Assembly: GCA_938017515.1 (NCBI GenBank)
Contig: CALIJJ010000124.1
Span: forward strand, 1-34,261
Length of the DNA stretch: 34,261 bases
Reading direction: 5' to 3'
Source of the DNA: an uncultured Pseudanabaenaceae cyanobacterium
GTDB lineage: Bacteria > Cyanobacteriota > Cyanobacteriia > PCC-9006 > JAAUQQ01
Made by a program: the position numbers and the translations under genes. This document shows positions 31,490 through 34,261 of the stretch, one piece after another. The notes beneath the pieces were generated by a model. The model had not been told where the DNA came from and made no database searches. It saw nothing but the letters and a program-made list of their open reading frames with translations. Every line of letters starts with the position of its first letter. Within the stretch, counting starts at the first letter, position 1.

Positions 31490-32188
31490 TATATAGTTGC
31501 TAGGGCGACTATTGGGGTGGTTGGTTGGGATGGCTTGGGAGAAACCGGGGTTTTGCGATGATTTTGGGGTGAGGCTCAGAGATTCTGGCGAAGAATCCGG
31601 TGTCTGGCTGGGGGCTGTGGCTGTGGCAGAGGCGGTAGACCCAGGGCGCGATCGCAACACGGGCTTATTCACCTCCGCCTGGTTCAAAATGCCCGATCGC
31701 CCCAGCTTAAAGGCCCGCTCATAGCTCCAGCCCGCCAACACCCCGTCATAGAATGCCACGGCAAAGTCGATGGCCGCTCGATCCTTAATCGCCTCATTCA
31801 TCCCCACCACCCAGGGCACCGTGGCATGAATCGCCCCCGCTTGGGCCTCGGAATAGCAGGCGTTGAGAAAGACGCATTCCAAATTGGGAAAATTCTCAAA
31901 CAGTAGGTGCAAGGAGTCCCCGGTGACAAACTGAACCTCCCCAGCCACATCCTCAAACACCAGGCCATTTTCCGGCGTGCCGTGACCCGAGAAATGCACA
32001 ATCTGGGGATCAAAATCCAGCATCGCCCGCCGCACATCTTCCCAGCGCACCGCCCAGCGGGACTCGATTTGAACGTTCTGGCGATCGCGGTCCCGCTCCA
32101 AGCCCAGCCGAATATCCCGCACTTCCTGTTCAATGCGGAGCTGCGACGTACCCTTGGGATTGGCAGACAAAAGCAGGATCTTTTTCAT
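31376..32188 (-). CDS. CHAT-domain (caspase-like) protein with aberrant C-terminal tail
   Basis: CHAT proteins are caspase-related proteases, often parts of regulated proteolysis or cell-death systems. The domain covers residues 1-180: MKKILLLSANPKGTSQLR at the start, catalytic His69 in HFSGHG, and Cys111 in FLNACYS. After a transition (AEVNKPVLRSRP) comes a Ser/Pro-rich tail to residue 270. About the last 37 codons lie antisense to the xisI remnant, so the tail is probably accidental. Most cyanobacterial relatives carry an effector or membrane domain after CHAT; here none remains. The gene may have lost its C-terminal part. ATG 32188 has no ribosome binding site. The catalytic pair is intact. 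Confidence 0.78.
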   Translation of the reverse strand: MKKILLLSANPKGTSQLRIEQEVRDIRLGLERDRDRQNVQIESRWAVRWEDVRRAMLDFDPQIVHFSGHGTPENGLVFEDVAGEVQFVTGDSLHLLFENFPNLECVFLNACYSEAQAGAIHATVPWVVGMNEAIKDRAAIDFAVAFYDGVLAGWSYERAFKLGRSGILNQAEVNKPVLRSRPGSTASATATAPSQTPDSSPESLSLTPKSSQNPGFSQAIPTNHPNSRPSNYISRHKLSMPPQPRRMKRQHPPERPHSQKQIVLPLQIHE

Positions 32189-32339
32189 GGATTAAGGTCT
32201 GTTCAGCGGTCGGGCATTAACCGTCAGGGGCTGAAGCAATCGTTACAGCACACCCCAATCCATCAAGGAAATTTACACAGGTACTCCTACAGCTACCCGA
32301 TCGCGCCGAAGTTTCGCAAGTGATTCTCACAAACTGTAG

Positions 32340-33146
32340 CTATCCCGGAGCCGTACCGTCCTTTTGCAACATCACAAGCGGCACATACAACAAAAGTGCG
32401 ATCGCACAAGCAACCTGAATCGCCGTTACCCCCAACCCAGGTCGAAAATCTGGCTTGATAAAGTCGATGATGAACCGAAATCCCAAATACCCCGCAAAGT
32501 AAAACTGAAATAGCTTGCCATTGGCTAATCCTCGTTGCTCTCGCAACCGAAGCCCAACGAATAGCATCAACAAAAATCCAATCTCATAGAGCTGCGTTGG
32601 ATGGCGCAACACCCCATCCCCAAAATCGATCCCCCAGGGCAATGCCGTTGCAATGCCATAGGTCTGGTCGTCTAACCCCGTTAGGAAACAGCCGATCCTG
32701 CCGATCGCGGTGCCAAACAACAGCGGGTAGACAAAGCGATCGCCCGTCGAACACCGAATCCCCACCAGCTTCTTCACCCCCTCCACCGCCAGAAAGCCCC
32801 CCAACATCGCCCCGACAATTGTCTTCCCCCGCAACAGCAGGAGCCAGGTCTCCGTATCCCAGGACGCCAGTGCTCCCGAAAAGTCTGCCGTCTGAAACAG
32901 ATCCCAATGCTGCAAAATCACCAGACCCTTTGCCCCTAGCAAGGCACCCACCAGAGCCGCCGTGAGCACGATGAGGCGTTGGGCGGGGTCGATCGTGTCG
33001 GCGCGTTTGAGCCTGCGGGAAATCGTGAAACTGACCGTGAAGGCGATCGCCTCCATCACCACATGGGGATGCAAAGGTACCGACCCCAGCCAGAAATAGA
33101 CCGGAAACTGAAGGGCTGGAACATACAGTTCCGGGAAAGGCAGCAT
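32340..33146 (-). CDS. Lgt-like integral membrane protein, non-canonical paralogue
   Basis: The 268 residues from ATG 33146 match the prolipoprotein diacylglyceryl transferase (Lgt) family in seven-helix layout and motifs: GRIGCFLTGLDDQTYGIAT, LPWGIDFGD, RHPTQLYEIGFLL and FRFIIDFIKPD. Canonical Lgt has GRxGNFxN and a GGxxxHGG motif; here the Asn is Cys, and the His motif is replaced by RGKTIVGAMLGG. The Arg of GRIG is kept. So the protein probably belongs to the Lgt-like group of different or unknown function rather than being the main Lgt. TTG 33158 is an alternative start. The divergent neighbour begins about 95 bases away. Confidence 0.75.
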   Translation of the reverse strand: MLPFPELYVPALQFPVYFWLGSVPLHPHVVMEAIAFTVSFTISRRLKRADTIDPAQRLIVLTAALVGALLGAKGLVILQHWDLFQTADFSGALASWDTETWLLLLRGKTIVGAMLGGFLAVEGVKKLVGIRCSTGDRFVYPLLFGTAIGRIGCFLTGLDDQTYGIATALPWGIDFGDGVLRHPTQLYEIGFLLMLFVGLRLREQRGLANGKLFQFYFAGYLGFRFIIDFIKPDFRPGLGVTAIQVACAIALLLYVPLVMLQKDGTAPG

Positions 33147-33240
33147 CGATGTCACCAAAAATCAGAGGAAATCGGTCAATAGGCTACAGCGAATTTTGGG
33201 CGAAAGAGGCATCATAGAGATACGCGCTCGGCTCACGACC

Positions 33241-33630
33241 ATGAATGAGGATCAAGAACAAATCTTGGCGGTGAACAACTCGTTCTACCGCGCCTTTGAG
33301 AAAAAAGACATGGCCGCGATGGAAAAGGTGTGGTCCCAGGGTACTGCCAGCCTCTGTATCCATCCCGGACGTGGCTACCTCAAGGGCTGGGAAAAAATCC
33401 GCGACTCCTGGAGCCAAATTTTCAAAAACACTGACTACGTCGAACTCAATATTGACCTCATTTCCACAGAAATTAGCGGCGACCTCGCCTTTGTGGTGCT
33501 CACCGAGAACATCCTACAAATTAGCCAGAATCGCCGCATCGAAGCGCAATCTATCGCAACGAATGTCTTTGAACGCCTGGGCAACCATTGGTACATGACC
33601 CACCATCACGGTAGCCCTATCATGACCTAG
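33241..33630 (+). CDS. SnoaL-like / NTF2-fold protein
   Basis: The 129 residues from ATG 33241 have the pattern of the SnoaL-like (DUF4440 type) cone-shaped fold: ILAVNNSFYRAFEKKDMAAM, WSQGTASLCIHPGRGYLKGW, IRDSWSQIF, and the C-terminal WYMTHHHGSPIM. The HPGRG and HHHGSP motifs are typical of this bacterial subgroup, whose function is generally unknown. The frame extends back to ATG 33196, but ATG 33241 aligns with the usual start NEDQEQILAVN. It is divergent from the Lgt-like gene. Enzyme or ligand-binding roles are both possible. Confidence 0.82.
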   Translation: MNEDQEQILAVNNSFYRAFEKKDMAAMEKVWSQGTASLCIHPGRGYLKGWEKIRDSWSQIFKNTDYVELNIDLISTEISGDLAFVVLTENILQISQNRRIEAQSIATNVFERLGNHWYMTHHHGSPIMT

Positions 33631-33692
33631 GGGGCTTTGGGTACCTCAGTCCCTTATTCAGCCCAATTAACCTAGCCAAAGGGGTTTTAGGC

Positions 33693-34261
33693 ATGGCTAT
33701 CGCCAAGGAAAGCTATCCAAAACTAACGCCAGACGAATATTTCGCTTGGGAAGAGCAGCAGCTATTTCGCCACGAATATCTCAATGGTGAAGTCTACGCC
33801 ATGAGCGGTGGAAGCATTAACCACAGTGATATTGCAGGGAATTTCTTGGCTTTGCTCAAAACCCACATGCGGGGGCGGGGTTGTAAGGTGCTCAACTCCG
33901 ATGCGAGAGTCAACATCCTCAACACGACAGACTATGTCTATCCGGACCTCAGTGTGACCTGCGATGAACGCGACAAAACAACGAAGCAGTTCATTACCTA
34001 TCCTTGCCTGGTCATAGAGGTTCTCTCTCCGAGTACCGAGGCTTACGATCGCGGCAACAAGTTCAGAATGTATCGACAAAATCCGAGTCTACAAGAGTAT
34101 GTTTTGGTGGACTCAGAGGCGATCGCGATCGAAATCTTTCGCCGAAGTCACGAAGGCAGTTGGCAGATTCTCAACTATCAAGCAGGGGATTCCGTGGAAC
34201 TTAGCTCTGTGGGCTTGACATTCCCCACTGAAGAGATTTACGAAGACATTGTGTTTGAATC
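33693..34261 (+). CDS. Uma2-family putative nuclease, cut by the window edge
   Basis: ATG 33693 opens a frame that stays open to the end of the window (189 codons), so only the last few residues should be missing. The protein begins with the family motifs KLTPDEYFAWEEQQLFRHEY, LNGEVYAMSGGSINHSDIAG, then YVYPDLSVTCDE and VIEVLSPSTEAYDRGNKFRM. The catalytic Asp in YPDLSV and Glu in IEVLSPST are present, and YVLVDSEAIAIEIF follows. It is the second Uma2 gene of the window and belongs to the more common type (TPDEY...RHEYLNGE). The first one (21361) is more divergent. Confidence 0.88.
   Translation, partial: MAIAKESYPKLTPDEYFAWEEQQLFRHEYLNGEVYAMSGGSINHSDIAGNFLALLKTHMRGRGCKVLNSDARVNILNTTDYVYPDLSVTCDERDKTTKQFITYPCLVIEVLSPSTEAYDRGNKFRMYRQNPSLQEYVLVDSEAIAIEIFRRSHEGSWQILNYQAGDSVELSSVGLTFPTEEIYEDIVFE

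Noticed and set aside
1..34261. CRISPR array
   Set aside because: The repeats in the window are short direct tandem units or foldbacks without regular spacers of 30-40 bases, and no cas genes are present.
1..34261. rRNA or tRNA genes
   Set aside because: I saw no T-arm GGTTCGANTCC motif with a matching acceptor stem and no rRNA-like blocks. A tRNA search program would be decisive.

Overview
The window reads as chromosomal DNA of a cyanobacterium, probably filamentous or at least with a repeat-rich genome. The GCGATCGC (HIP1) palindrome and its GGCGATCGCC form recur throughout. A CpcS/CpeS-family phycobiliprotein lyase and a cytochrome c6 gene are present, and the accessory families (Uma2 nucleases, XisI, CHAT, SUKH) are typical of cyanobacteria. 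Genes are mostly monocistronic on both strands, and several lack a clear Shine-Dalgarno sequence. I see no rRNA, tRNA, CRISPR array, integrase or intact insertion sequence.

Layout. 0-8.2 kb: guaA with a clean terminator, an MscS-family channel, then on the minus strand a secreted N-acetylmuramoyl-L-alanine amidase, the phycobilin lyase and era. 8.2-9.4 kb: 1.2 kb without a convincing gene but with repeats and hairpins. 9.4-12.7 kb: a small conserved protein, small membrane proteins, a Thr/Pro/Gln-rich membrane-anchored protein and tadA. 12.9-16.2 kb: petJ, then a His/Met-rich lipoprotein, a SafE/ferric-reductase-like membrane fusion and a membrane-anchored extracellular domain. This looks like a metal (probably copper) handling set beside the cytochrome c6 gene. 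16.2-17.8 kb: a PilB/GspE N-terminal-like protein with no ATPase domain. 18.2-21.3 kb: tldD and pmbA/tldE, separated by foldback repeats. 21.3-23.8 kb: an accessory patch of a Uma2 nuclease, an AT-rich SUKH immunity-type gene, a frameshifted ORF and an orphan HsdR-N-like nuclease. 23.8-30 kb: an ABC exporter, an orphan selenate/phosphonate-type binding lipoprotein, a secreted LRR protein and a four-CBS protein. 30-34.3 kb: a short-chain dehydrogenase, a xisI pseudogene split by a MITE-like insertion, a CHAT protease-like gene, an Lgt-like paralogue, a SnoaL-like protein and a second Uma2 gene cut by the window edge.

Three signals stand out beyond the gene list. First, short tandem repeats (11-16 bp units, 3-4 copies) recur between genes at eight or more places. 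Second, there are several foldback or MITE-like elements, one of which splits xisI with an apparent TA duplication. Third, the copper-type cluster contains a downstream domain with no signal peptide, lying in the same open frame as the membrane protein before it and separated from it by a single UGA. I found no complete, clearly new multi-gene system. The best candidates for one are the petJ-linked metal set and the Uma2/SUKH/HsdR-N patch.
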